The notes beneath the pieces are model-generated. The model was not told the origin of the DNA and ran no database searches. It was given only the letters and a program-made list of their open reading frames with translations. From Verrucomicrobiota bacterium (GTDB lineage: Bacteria; Verrucomicrobiota; Verrucomicrobiia; Verrucomicrobiales; Akkermansiaceae), in the NCBI GenBank assembly GCA_030835305.1, contig JAURPJ010000031.1, positions 1 through 55,054 on the forward strand: a stretch of 55,054 nucleotides of DNA. The letters are read 5' to 3'. Below are positions 26,832-35,600 of the stretch, piece after piece; positions within the stretch are counted from its first letter, which is position 1, and each line of letters opens with the position of its first letter. Position numbers and translations under genes: made by a program.

Positions 26832-27395
26832 TTATGAGAAGGCTTGAGTCGTTCTTTTGGAGGAGGCTATCGAGACGGTCTGGGTCGCTGCGAGGAAAAT
26901 CCCGCTGAAGACTGCTTGCGCGATCATGGCGTTACGGAAGAAAGTCCAGGTTGGAGCATATCCGGGAAGGCCGGTCCAAAGCGCCTGGCCCAGTGTGGCG
27001 AGTGACTTCGGTGCGTAGAGGGGATCAAGGGCCCAGCTCAGGGTGTTGGTGATCAGATAGAATGCGACTGCTGCGAGAATTGAACCTGCGAAGGTTTTGA
27101 CCGCAGAGCTGTTACGGAAAAATCTCGCTAATCTGACTATGGCGGCGAAGCCGAAAGCGGGAACAATCATTTCCGCTCCCATCGGGTAACCCTGCATGAT
27201 GCTGGTAATTGGATAACTAATGAGCCAAACCGCTGAGGCAAGAATCACGCCACGAAGGCCAAAGAGAGCCATGCCGCAAAAGAAGAGGGCCCCAAGAGGT
27301 TGAAGATTCCCGAACAATTCTGAATTTTGAGCTCCAATAATTCGGGCCGAGATCAAGACTAAGGCAAAGACGATGACAGGAAGTACTCGCTGCAT
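26832..27395 (-). CDS. DUF6580 family membrane protein
   Basis: The 187-residue product has five to six predicted membrane segments (residues about 4-22, 32-52, 55-75, 78-98, 105-125, 150-175). It resembles the DUF6580 putative transporter-like family through ARIIGAQNSELFGNLQPLGALFFCGMAL, split here as NLQPLGALFFCG near residue 30, and PTWTFFRNAMIAQAVFSGIF near 148. In Verrucomicrobia such proteins often lie near metal or vitamin transport genes, and no partner is present here. The function is unknown. It is divergent from the sulfatase gene with an 85-base gap that must hold both promoters. Confidence 0.75.
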   Translation of the reverse strand: MQRVLPVIVFALVLISARIIGAQNSELFGNLQPLGALFFCGMALFGLRGVILASAVWLISYPITSIMQGYPMGAEMIVPAFGFAAIVRLARFFRNSSAVKTFAGSILAAVAFYLITNTLSWALDPLYAPKSLATLGQALWTGLPGYAPTWTFFRNAMIAQAVFSGIFLAATQTVSIASSKRTTQAFS

Positions 27396-27480
27396 AACTG
27401 AAGTCTAAAGCTAATAGGCGGAGAATGAAATTCCAGATTTTGTATTCTTTTTAGTAGGCCGGGTGGGGTAGAACATCCAG

Positions 27481-29211
27481 ATGAGATGGTTCAAATCCGT
27501 GGTCTTACTCATTTCTCTTATGATGGGGCTTTGCGCCGACTCCCGCCCCAACGTTGTTGTTTTTCTTTCGGACGATCAGGGATGGGGGGATTTGAGTCAC
27601 TCGGGAAACAAAGATCTGAAGACTCCGCATATTGATTCGTTGGCACGCGAAGGGGTGAGCTTCGACCGATTTTTCGTCTGTCCGGTTTGTTCGCCGACTC
27701 GTGCGGAGTTTCTGACCGGGCGCTACCACCCGCGCTCGAATGTCTATTCTACTTCGGCAGGCGGGGAGAGAATGGATCTCGATGAAACGACGATCGCCGA
27801 CCTCTTCCAAAAGGCAGGCTACGCCACGGGGGCGTTTGGAAAGTGGCACAATGGGATGCAGTTTCCCTATCATCCGAATGGGCGGGGCTTTGATGAGTTT
27901 TATGGATTCTGCAGCGGCCACTGGGGAAATTACTTCTCTCCCATGCTGGAACGGAATGGTGAGATAGTGAAAGGCGAGGGATTTTGTATCGATGATTTTA
28001 CGAGCCAGGCGATGACCTTCATGGAGAAGTCGAAGGCGGCGGGTAAACCGTTTTTCAGCTATCTGCCCTATAATACTCCGCACTCGCCGATGCAGGTTCC
28101 GGATGCTTACTGGGAGAGATTTGCGAAGAAGAAGCTCACGATGAAACAAGGTGACCTTCACCTCCGCTGCGCTCTGGCGATGTGCGAAAACCTCGATGAC
28201 AATGTCGGCCGGATTCTTTCCAAGTTGGAGGATCTTAAAATCGCCCAGAATACCATCGTTGTGTGGTTCCATGATAATGGCCCGAATGGGAAGCGCTGGA
28301 ATGGTGGAATGAAGGGCCGAAAGGGATCGGTTGAAGAAGGGGGCTGCCGGAGTCCCTTGTTCATTAAGTGGCCGAGCGGGATCAAGAAGGGACTGCGCGT
28401 TGAGAAGATCGCCTCGGCCCGTGATTTGTTGCCGACTTTGTGTGAACTCGCGGGAATCGAGGCCTCTCCGCCGAAGCCTCTCGATGGCGACAGTTTAGTT
28501 CCATTGATTAAAGATCCGAAAGCCGAATGGGAAGACCGGATTCTGGTGAGTCAGTGGAAGAATAAGTTTGGAGTGCGATCCCAAGCCCATCGACTCGGTG
28601 AGAAAGGGGAGCTCTTCGATATGGTAGCAGATCCGGCGCAACTCAAGCCGATCAAGAACGAAAAAGCGTCCCGCAAGTTGAAGCAAGCCTTGGCAAGATA
28701 CAAGAAAGAGGTTCTTAAGGGATATGGCGGAGCAAAGGACGAGCGGGCCTTTGTGATGGCGCACCCTGGTTCGCGGATGACGCAGCTTCCGGCCCGCGAC
28801 GCCGTGGCGACCGGTGGGGTAAAGCGGTCAAATCGTTACCCAAACGATTCCTACTTTGAGAGCTGGAAATCAACCGATGACCGGATCATCTGGAGAGCCG
28901 AAGCAGGAGAGTCCGGACAATTTGAAGTAGAAATCTTCTATGCCGCCCGGAGTGGTGGGTCGAGATATCGACTTTCGTTCCATGGGAGCGAGTTGGATTT
29001 TGAAATCCCGAAGGCCCATAATGTTCCAAAGCTGGGAGCGGAGGAGGATCGTTCACCGCGAAACGAATCCTACACCAAGGACTGGAAACGTTTGAAGGTC
29101 GGCCGTATCAAACTGAGCCAGGGGAAAGGTGATCTTGTCCTGAGGGCGCTTAAAATTTCAGGGGAAGAAGCGATGGAATTCCGTCTCCTGACTCTGAGGA
29201 AGGTCAAATGA
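27481..29211 (+). CDS. Secreted arylsulfatase-family sulfatase
   Basis: This hydrolase removes sulfate esters, most likely from algal or marine glycans. The 576-residue product has a short hydrophobic leader (VVLLISLMMGLC) and the full family core: metal aspartates D31/D32 (FLSDDQGWGDL), CPVCSPTRAEFLTGR with C70 as the site of formylglycine formation, GKWHNG near residue 120, and a later FHDNGPNGKRWNGGMKGRK block. A C-terminal beta-rich domain (about 430-576) is unusual and may bind carbohydrate. No formylglycine-generating enzyme is in the window, so activation depends on one elsewhere. Lone gene; the leader GLC is not a good lipobox. Confidence 0.95.
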   Translation: MRWFKSVVLLISLMMGLCADSRPNVVVFLSDDQGWGDLSHSGNKDLKTPHIDSLAREGVSFDRFFVCPVCSPTRAEFLTGRYHPRSNVYSTSAGGERMDLDETTIADLFQKAGYATGAFGKWHNGMQFPYHPNGRGFDEFYGFCSGHWGNYFSPMLERNGEIVKGEGFCIDDFTSQAMTFMEKSKAAGKPFFSYLPYNTPHSPMQVPDAYWERFAKKKLTMKQGDLHLRCALAMCENLDDNVGRILSKLEDLKIAQNTIVVWFHDNGPNGKRWNGGMKGRKGSVEEGGCRSPLFIKWPSGIKKGLRVEKIASARDLLPTLCELAGIEASPPKPLDGDSLVPLIKDPKAEWEDRILVSQWKNKFGVRSQAHRLGEKGELFDMVADPAQLKPIKNEKASRKLKQALARYKKEVLKGYGGAKDERAFVMAHPGSRMTQLPARDAVATGGVKRSNRYPNDSYFESWKSTDDRIIWRAEAGESGQFEVEIFYAARSGGSRYRLSFHGSELDFEIPKAHNVPKLGAEEDRSPRNESYTKDWKRLKVGRIKLSQGKGDLVLRALKISGEEAMEFRLLTLRKVK

Positions 29212-29241
29212 GGAGTGTTTACTTTATGAGGCCAAGGTAGT

Positions 29242-29439
29242 TTGGAACGTCATCTTGAGCAAAAAGGGCAGCTGCTCTTCAGGGGAGTTGCTCTTTTTGT
29301 GATTCTGGGAGCCCTGCACTCGTGGCATGGATTTGCCGTTACGGGTGGAGCGATCGCAGGAATTGGAATCGTCGCTTTGTTAGCCGCCATGCTTTCAGCC
29401 TGGCTGACTTCCTCAGGTTCGCCGGTTAGGTTTCGCTAA
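29242..29439 (+). CDS. Small two-span membrane protein (TTG start)
   Basis: The 65-residue frame starts at TTG 29242, has a charged start (MERHLEQKG) and two hydrophobic segments (FRGVALFVILGALHS and AGIGIVALLAAMLSAWL). It lies 30 bases after the sulfatase stop and overlaps the convergent VC0807-type gene by four bases. The composition is protein-like, but no family is recognised and the start is uncertain. Confidence 0.4.
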   Translation: MERHLEQKGQLLFRGVALFVILGALHSWHGFAVTGGAIAGIGIVALLAAMLSAWLTSSGSPVRFR

Positions 29440-30209
29440 CGGGCTTGCAGGATTTTCTCAGTCTCGAGTCCGGTCAGAGCCTTGAGCCCCTTGATCATGC
29501 GGGCGAGGATGAATCCGCCGACAACAAGGAGGGGAACGCCGATGACCAGGAAGCCCCAGCCGGTGATACGTCCGACGTCTTCGTTGTAAAGCTCTTTCCA
29601 GTTCCCTGCCGTGGGATCGAGATCGTGGAGAAAGTAGTAGGCGAGGCCGAGATTCATGGCTGCTGAAAGGCAGAAGGAACCAAAAAAGAGAAGAGTGGAG
29701 GACCAGAGGAGTTTTCCGAGTTCGGTTTCCTTGCCGCTTTCCTTCACCTTTTTATTGATGCGACCGTGATCAAAGATGGCGTCATTGTAGACAAAGGCGT
29801 TAAATAGCGGGGTCGCTGAGCGATGGGTAATTAGAAAGAGAGAGCCAAGAATAAGTGGCTGAACGGCTTCCTTAATTCCGAAAAGGAGCGGTGCGTTTTT
29901 GCGGGTTTCGGGATCATCACCTGAAAAGAGGTAGATGGTGATAAGCCCGGTCAGGAGGACGTTGAAAACACCGACTGCAGAAAAAGTATTGAGCTTTTTG
30001 TGCTGAATGAAGTGCCAGATCCCGTAAGCGAGTGGAATGGCGATGGCCAGTCCCATGGCGATGTAGGGCCCGAGATGCCAGGTTTCGTCTCCATCTTTGC
30101 TGCAATGACTCAGGATGAGCACGGGAAGGATGACGTTGACGATAATATCGGTCAGAGGATTATCCTGTTTTTTCGCGGCAGGGGTGAGTGCTTCTTTGGA
30201 GTCAGTCAT
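29436..30209 (-). CDS. VC0807-family polytopic membrane protein
   Basis: The start at 30209 (MTDSKEALTPAAKKQDNP) is chosen because the extension to 30263 is unlike protein. The 257-residue product has about six transmembrane segments (near 20-36, 46-64, 76-96, 108-130, 165-190, 222-245) and the family hallmark pattern NVILPVLILSHCSKDG at the first span and GIWHFIQHKKLN after the second. The family has no proven function. It lies downstream of the aldolase gene, from which it is separated by a terminator hairpin. Confidence 0.75.
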   Translation of the reverse strand: MTDSKEALTPAAKKQDNPLTDIIVNVILPVLILSHCSKDGDETWHLGPYIAMGLAIAIPLAYGIWHFIQHKKLNTFSAVGVFNVLLTGLITIYLFSGDDPETRKNAPLLFGIKEAVQPLILGSLFLITHRSATPLFNAFVYNDAIFDHGRINKKVKESGKETELGKLLWSSTLLFFGSFCLSAAMNLGLAYYFLHDLDPTAGNWKELYNEDVGRITGWGFLVIGVPLLVVGGFILARMIKGLKALTGLETEKILQAR

Positions 30210-30239
30210 TGGGAAAATTTTGATGAGATGAATCGAAAA

Positions 30240-30261
30240 GGGCCCGCTCGCTAGCGGGCCC
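30240..30261 (-). terminator. Hairpin terminator downstream of the aldolase gene
   Basis: A perfect 9-bp inverted repeat (GGGCCCGCT / AGCGGGCCC, arms 30240-30248 and 30253-30261) with a 4-base loop lies between the aldolase stop (30289) and the next start (30209). On the minus strand it is followed by only four Ts, so it may be a weak or attenuating terminator. Confidence 0.65.
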
Positions 30262-30288
30262 ATTGAAAATTGGAATAGAAGAGAAGCT

Positions 30289-31317
30289 CTAGGAAGAGTA
30301 GATGCTGTTTCCGGATGAGCGGAGCTCGTCGCAAGCCTGCTTCATGCGGTCGCAGAGGGACTGCTCGGCTTTCTTGAGATAGCTGCGGGGATCGTAGCAC
30401 TTTTTGTTGCCGACCTCGCCATCGATTTTGAGCATGCCTTCGATGTTCTCACACATATGAGTAACGATTGGGCGGGAGAAAGCGTATTGGGTGTCGGTGT
30501 CGATATTCATTTTAACCACTCCATAATCGAGCGTTTCCTGAAGGTCCTCGGGAGAGGTTCCGGAACCTCCATGAAAGACGAGGTCCATTTCAGCTTCGGG
30601 TCCGTATTTGTCGGTGACAACTTTTTGGCCATCGCGCAGAATGGTCGGTTTCAGTTTGACCGAGCCCGGTTTGTAGGAGCCGTGAACGTTGCCAAAGGTG
30701 GCGGCAAACATGAAGCGGCCGATGGGGCTCAGCGTTTCGTAAACCTGCATCATGTCCTCAGGCGTGGTGTAGAGCTTCTCGGCAGGAAGGCCGGAAGTGT
30801 CATGACCGTCTTCTTCTCCGCCAACGCAGCCAGCTTCGATCTCAAGAATGATGTTGAGCTCGACGCACTCCTTGAGGAGTTCGGCGGAGATCTTCATATT
30901 TTCGTCGAGGTCGACAACCGATCCATCAAACATGTGGGATTGGAAAAGCGGACCCTTGCCGCCGGCGATGCGTTTACGGGAAGCGTCGAGGAGGGGGCGA
31001 AGGAAGGAATCGACCTTTTCGGGGTGACAGTGATCGGTGTGAAGAGCGACGAGAATGTCGTATTTCTCAGCGAGGGTGTGGACAGCTTCAGCGAGAACTA
31101 TGGCTCCGAACGCAGCATCACCGACGGCGGTGCCGGAGGCGAATTGACCACCTCCGGTCGAGACCTGAATGATGCCGTCTGATTTTGCTTCAGCAAAAGC
31201 CTTGAGGGCTCCATTGGCGGTGGTAAGAGAGGTAATGTTGATGGCGGGATACGCATATCCACCCTTTTGGGCGGCATCGAGCATCTGAGCGTACTGTTCT
31301 GGGGTCGCGACTGGCAT
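30289..31317 (-). CDS. fba: Class II fructose-bisphosphate aldolase
   Basis: This zinc-dependent aldolase interconverts fructose 1,6-bisphosphate with dihydroxyacetone phosphate and glyceraldehyde 3-phosphate in glycolysis and gluconeogenesis. The 342-residue product shows the class IIA pattern: YAYPAINIT at the N-terminus, HTDHCHPEK with catalytic D95 and zinc ligand H96, EIEAGCVGGEEDG, GNVHGSY, and the VFHGGSGTSPE phosphate-binding segment, followed by KMNIDTDTQYAF. Length is close to the 359 of E. coli FbaA. It is divergent from the nucleoside transporter gene with a 107-base shared promoter region, and followed by a hairpin. Confidence 0.96.
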   Translation of the reverse strand: MPVATPEQYAQMLDAAQKGGYAYPAINITSLTTANGALKAFAEAKSDGIIQVSTGGGQFASGTAVGDAAFGAIVLAEAVHTLAEKYDILVALHTDHCHPEKVDSFLRPLLDASRKRIAGGKGPLFQSHMFDGSVVDLDENMKISAELLKECVELNIILEIEAGCVGGEEDGHDTSGLPAEKLYTTPEDMMQVYETLSPIGRFMFAATFGNVHGSYKPGSVKLKPTILRDGQKVVTDKYGPEAEMDLVFHGGSGTSPEDLQETLDYGVVKMNIDTDTQYAFSRPIVTHMCENIEGMLKIDGEVGNKKCYDPRSYLKKAEQSLCDRMKQACDELRSSGNSIYSS

Positions 31318-31424
31318 GACTGCGAGGGAGTTAACCTAGATCGGTGGGGCTGGCAAGGATGGTCTTGTGCCATCCCGGAAACCCTAAGCTGGCGCTTTCA
31401 AGAACGCCTCACTAGTCTGCCCGC

Positions 31425-32630
31425 ATGAGCATCGTTGGAGTGATTTTCCTTCTCGTCCTTGGCTACTCTTGTTCCTCCAACCGGAAGGCGATTTCCTGGC
31501 GGACGGTGGGTGGGGCATTTGGAATTCAGGTGGCTTTTGCGGTTTTTGTTTTAGCAACGCCGTGGGGGCAATGGTCCCTAGGTAGGCTAACGGACGGGGT
31601 AAATGCTTTGATCGGTGCCGGGGGGGAAGGGATTGCTTTTATGTTTGGTGATTTAGCCAATCCCGGAGGAACCATTGGTGGGGTTTTTGCGTTCTTTGTG
31701 CTTCCGGTGATTATCTTTTTCTCCGCACTGATCTCGGTGCTTTATTATCTAAAGATCATGCAGATCATCATTCTGGTTGTGGGTGGAGGACTGAGAAAGG
31801 TGCTTGGCACAAGCCGCGCGGAATCGTTTTCGGCGGCTGCAAATATCTTTGTGGGGCAGACCGAGGCACCTTTGGTGATTAAGCCGTATCTGTCTAGAAT
31901 GACCCATTCCGAGTTGTTTGCCGTGATGGTGGGCGGTTTGGCAAGTATCGCAGGCTCGGTGTTGGCAGGATACCAAAAAATGGGGGCTGATACCGGGCAT
32001 TTGATTGCAGCTTGTTTCATGGCTGCGCCGGGCGGCTTGCTTTTTGCAAAGCTCATCATCCCGGAAACGGGAAAGGTGATGGATGGGAAGCTGGAATTGG
32101 CGGACGGGGATGAGAAGCCGGAGAATGTTTTTGATGCGGCCGCGCTGGGGGCATCGAGCGGGCTGAAGTTGGCTCTCAACGTAGGGGCGATGTTGCTGGC
32201 ATTTGTGGGCTTGATTGCAGTGGTCAATCTCTTCTTCGGTGAAGTGGGTGGTTGGTTTGGCGATCCCGATTTCAGTCTTGAGAAGTTGCTCGGCTGGATC
32301 TTTGCGCCGGTGGCCTACTTGATTGGAATCAACGGCGGGGAGATCCAGCAAGCAGGCAGCCTCATCGGGCAGAAGGTGGTTGTGAATGAGTTCGTGGCCT
32401 TCGGGAGTTTCGAGGCAATGAAGGAAAGTCTGAGCCCCAAAACCCAGGGTGTCGTGACGTTTGCGTTGTGCGGTTTTGCGAACCTGTCATCGATTGCTAT
32501 CTTGTTGGGAGGCTTGGGAGTGATGGCGCCGGGCAGGAGAAAAGAAATCGCCAGAATGGGATTGAAGGCGGTCTTTGCTGCGACTTTGGCAAATCTAATG
32601 AGCGCGACTTTGGCGGGGCTGCTTCTGTAG
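31425..32630 (+). CDS. Concentrative nucleoside transporter (NupC/CNT family)
   Basis: This inner-membrane symporter imports nucleosides with H+ or Na+. The 401-residue product has the family signatures [14 protein letters not shown] (about 145-158), [34 protein letters not shown] and the substrate-binding VVNEFVAF (about 320-327), spread over eight to ten hydrophobic spans. It corresponds to the shorter bacterial type (E. coli NupC, 400 residues). It is divergent from fba and followed 68 bases later by the CotH/lamin-tail gene. No regulator is adjacent. Confidence 0.95.
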   Translation: MSIVGVIFLLVLGYSCSSNRKAISWRTVGGAFGIQVAFAVFVLATPWGQWSLGRLTDGVNALIGAGGEGIAFMFGDLANPGGTIGGVFAFFVLPVIIFFSALISVLYYLKIMQIIILVVGGGLRKVLGTSRAESFSAAANIFVGQTEAPLVIKPYLSRMTHSELFAVMVGGLASIAGSVLAGYQKMGADTGHLIAACFMAAPGGLLFAKLIIPETGKVMDGKLELADGDEKPENVFDAAALGASSGLKLALNVGAMLLAFVGLIAVVNLFFGEVGGWFGDPDFSLEKLLGWIFAPVAYLIGINGGEIQQAGSLIGQKVVVNEFVAFGSFEAMKESLSPKTQGVVTFALCGFANLSSIAILLGGLGVMAPGRRKEIARMGLKAVFAATLANLMSATLAGLLL

Positions 32631-32698
32631 CTTCAAAACGTGACATGCTTTTGAAATTTCGGGCTGTCATGGGCTCATATGGGAGGCATAGTGCTCTT

Positions 32699-35600
32699 AT
32701 GAGCCGCACACTTACAATCGTTTTAGGGGCTATTTTGTCTGGTCTTGTCCTTGGCGACGTCGTCATCAATGAAATATCAGCCACGCACACCCCTCGTAAT
32801 CTGCGGTGGGATGGGAATGATCAAGCTTATGTGGGGGCAGGACCGGCGTGGTGGTCGACCTCGTTCGATGACTCAAGGTGGAATTCGGGAAATTTGCCGA
32901 TGGGGTATTCGCTGGGAAGCATATCCACGGATTTGGGTCCGGATCTACGAAATATTTCGCCTTCATTCTATGTGCGGAAGACTTTTGATGCGTCTGCTTC
33001 CGATGTGTCCTCTGCTGCCCCTATGATCCTGAGTATCAATTACAATGATGGGTTTATCGCCTGGATCAACGGGGTGGAAGTGGCCCGGCGAAATATGGGC
33101 GCGGTGAAGGCTCACATTTACCACGATCAGGTGACGCATCGTGTTAGCACCTCGGGCACGACCAATGAGTTGATTACCTTGCCGGTGGCTTCTGGATTGT
33201 TGATGGAAGGCGAAAATGTGATCGCGGTTCAGATCAATAATCACACGCTGACGGGTAATATGCGGCTTGATATGTCACTACGGATTAATGAGCCGTCGGG
33301 TGTCGATCCTCAGCTCTTTTCATCGGGTGGCACCGTGACTTACCTACCCGGGTTACGTGAACCAACGGCAGGTCTGGTCGACCCCGCGACGCCTTCGGAA
33401 GATCCCTCGGATTGGATTGAACTTTATAATAGCGGGCCGGATTCCGTGGATCTTGAAGGCTGGAGTCTGAGTGATGATTTGACGGAGCCTCTCAAGTGGA
33501 CCTTTCCCCCGGGAACAACAATACCGGCGGAAGGATATTTGGTGGTATTGGCGGATGATCCTGATGAACCGATTTCGGGGGCGAATTTTTTACATGCGAA
33601 TTTTAAATTGAGTGCGGGTGGCGAGTGCTTGGGGCTATATGATGCAGGAGGAAATACTGTTTCTCAAATTGCACCTGAGTTTCCACGGCAGTTTCCAAAC
33701 TACAGCTATGGCCATGCCGGTGATGGACAATGGCGATATTTTGAGACGCCAAGTCCGAAAAATCCGAATTCCGGGACTGGTTTTATAGGAAAGACTGATG
33801 CTCCCGACTTTAGTCAAAAGGGTGGCTTTTATGATGGTGCTATTGCAGTGACTCTCACTTCGATGACGCCCGGGGCATTGATTCGTTATACTACCGATGG
33901 CACTGAACCGACGCTTGCAAACGGTAGTGATTACATGTTGCCGCTTTCGTTGAATCCTATCAATTCCAGGCGAGGGCATGTGATCCGAGCTCGAGCCTTT
34001 GCGGACGGCTATATTGCCTCGAATATCAAGACGCATACTTTTTTGATTAATCAGGATGCACGGGTGAAGACAAGCCCTGCCTTGGTGTATGCAGGTGATC
34101 CCCAGCGGTCCCTTTATGACCCATTCGGGGCGTTGGCAATCAACGGGGGCTCTTATCCGAACAACCGATGGCAGGCGTCGGGCATTTTTGATTACAACAA
34201 CGTCATTAATCGAGGTCGTGCGTATGAACGCCCGATTCACGCCGAGTATTATTTTCAGGATGGTTCCGTCGGATTTCGAACAGATGTTGGGTTGAGGATC
34301 GCGGCAAGTAGTTTTAGCCGCCCGCGGATGCAGTTGAGCCGGACATCGGCTTCTCCCTGGCCGGATCAACCGGTTCAGAAGCCTTCCTTCAATCTCTACT
34401 TCCGCGATGATTATGGAAATCCATCTGTCGATCTGCCTTTGAATGGTCCTGCGCGCACTTTTAGCCGCTATGAGCGATTTCGAATTAGGGCGGGAAAAAA
34501 TGACATCCGAAACCCCTTCATTATCGATGAGTTGTTCCGGCGTCTCAGCTCGGACATGGGAAATGGTGCCAGCCTTGGCGTCATCAACAGCCTATATGTG
34601 AACGGAGATCTCAAGGGATACTACAATATGGTGGAGCGACTTCGTGAACCCTTCTTTCGTTCCCTTCACGGCAATGATGATGACGCCGAGTGGGATGTTC
34701 TGCAATTCGAGGGGAACGATAATATTGCTGAAGGCGACAAGACGGCCTGGGACGATATGATCAACCGGTTAAACGCGACGAGGACTGTGCAAAACTGGCA
34801 GAGGGTGCTTGAGATCGCTGACGTCGAGAATATGGCGAACTATTATCTCCTCAATATTTATGGGGCGACCTGGGATTGGCCTCATAACAACTGGGTTGCT
34901 GCCAAGGAAAGATCCTCCGAAGGTCGTTACCGCCTCTATGTTTGGGATGCGGAGGGTGCCATGAATAATGCCGGCAATCGACCGGTGTCACAGGAAATGA
35001 TACGCACTTATATTCTGGGCACTTCCACGGGACAGAATGGACAAACCGGCACCCGGGGGGAGTTGCGCGATTTGTGGAGAGGACTTAATCGATGGGAGGA
35101 ATTTCGATTGTTATTTGCTGACCAAATCCAGAAGCATCTCTTCAACGGCGGGATTTTGGATGACCGTGATCAGCTAAATTCACACATCCGGAAACGCTTT
35201 GACGGACTTGAGGATGAATTCGAAGATTTACTGCGATTAATTGGAAACCAGTCAGTGGACAGGGGCGATTTTTTACGTTGGATTAACCCGTCGATTGGGC
35301 GCCGTCGTTACCTTTTTGGCCCGGTGCGTGAGGACTTTCGGGACAACAATTTGTGGCCGGAGATTTCACCGCCAGCTTTCAGCCAATTTGGAGGCACAGT
35401 GTCCGATGGGTATCCGTTGCTCATCACCAATGAAAGTGCCACGCTCTACTATACCACCGATGGATCAGATCCAAGGCTAGTCGGAGGAACTCCCAATCCC
35501 GGGGCGATTTCACAGCCGGGTGGCCTGCAAGACGAGGTGTTGATTGAGGAGGGGTCGACCTGGCGGCACAACGCAACGGAGGGAGATTTGGGAGCCGCAT

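Noticed and set aside
30457-31182. 241-residue plus-strand frame across the aldolase gene
   Set aside because: It is the complement of the class II aldolase, whose catalytic motifs fix the minus strand as coding.
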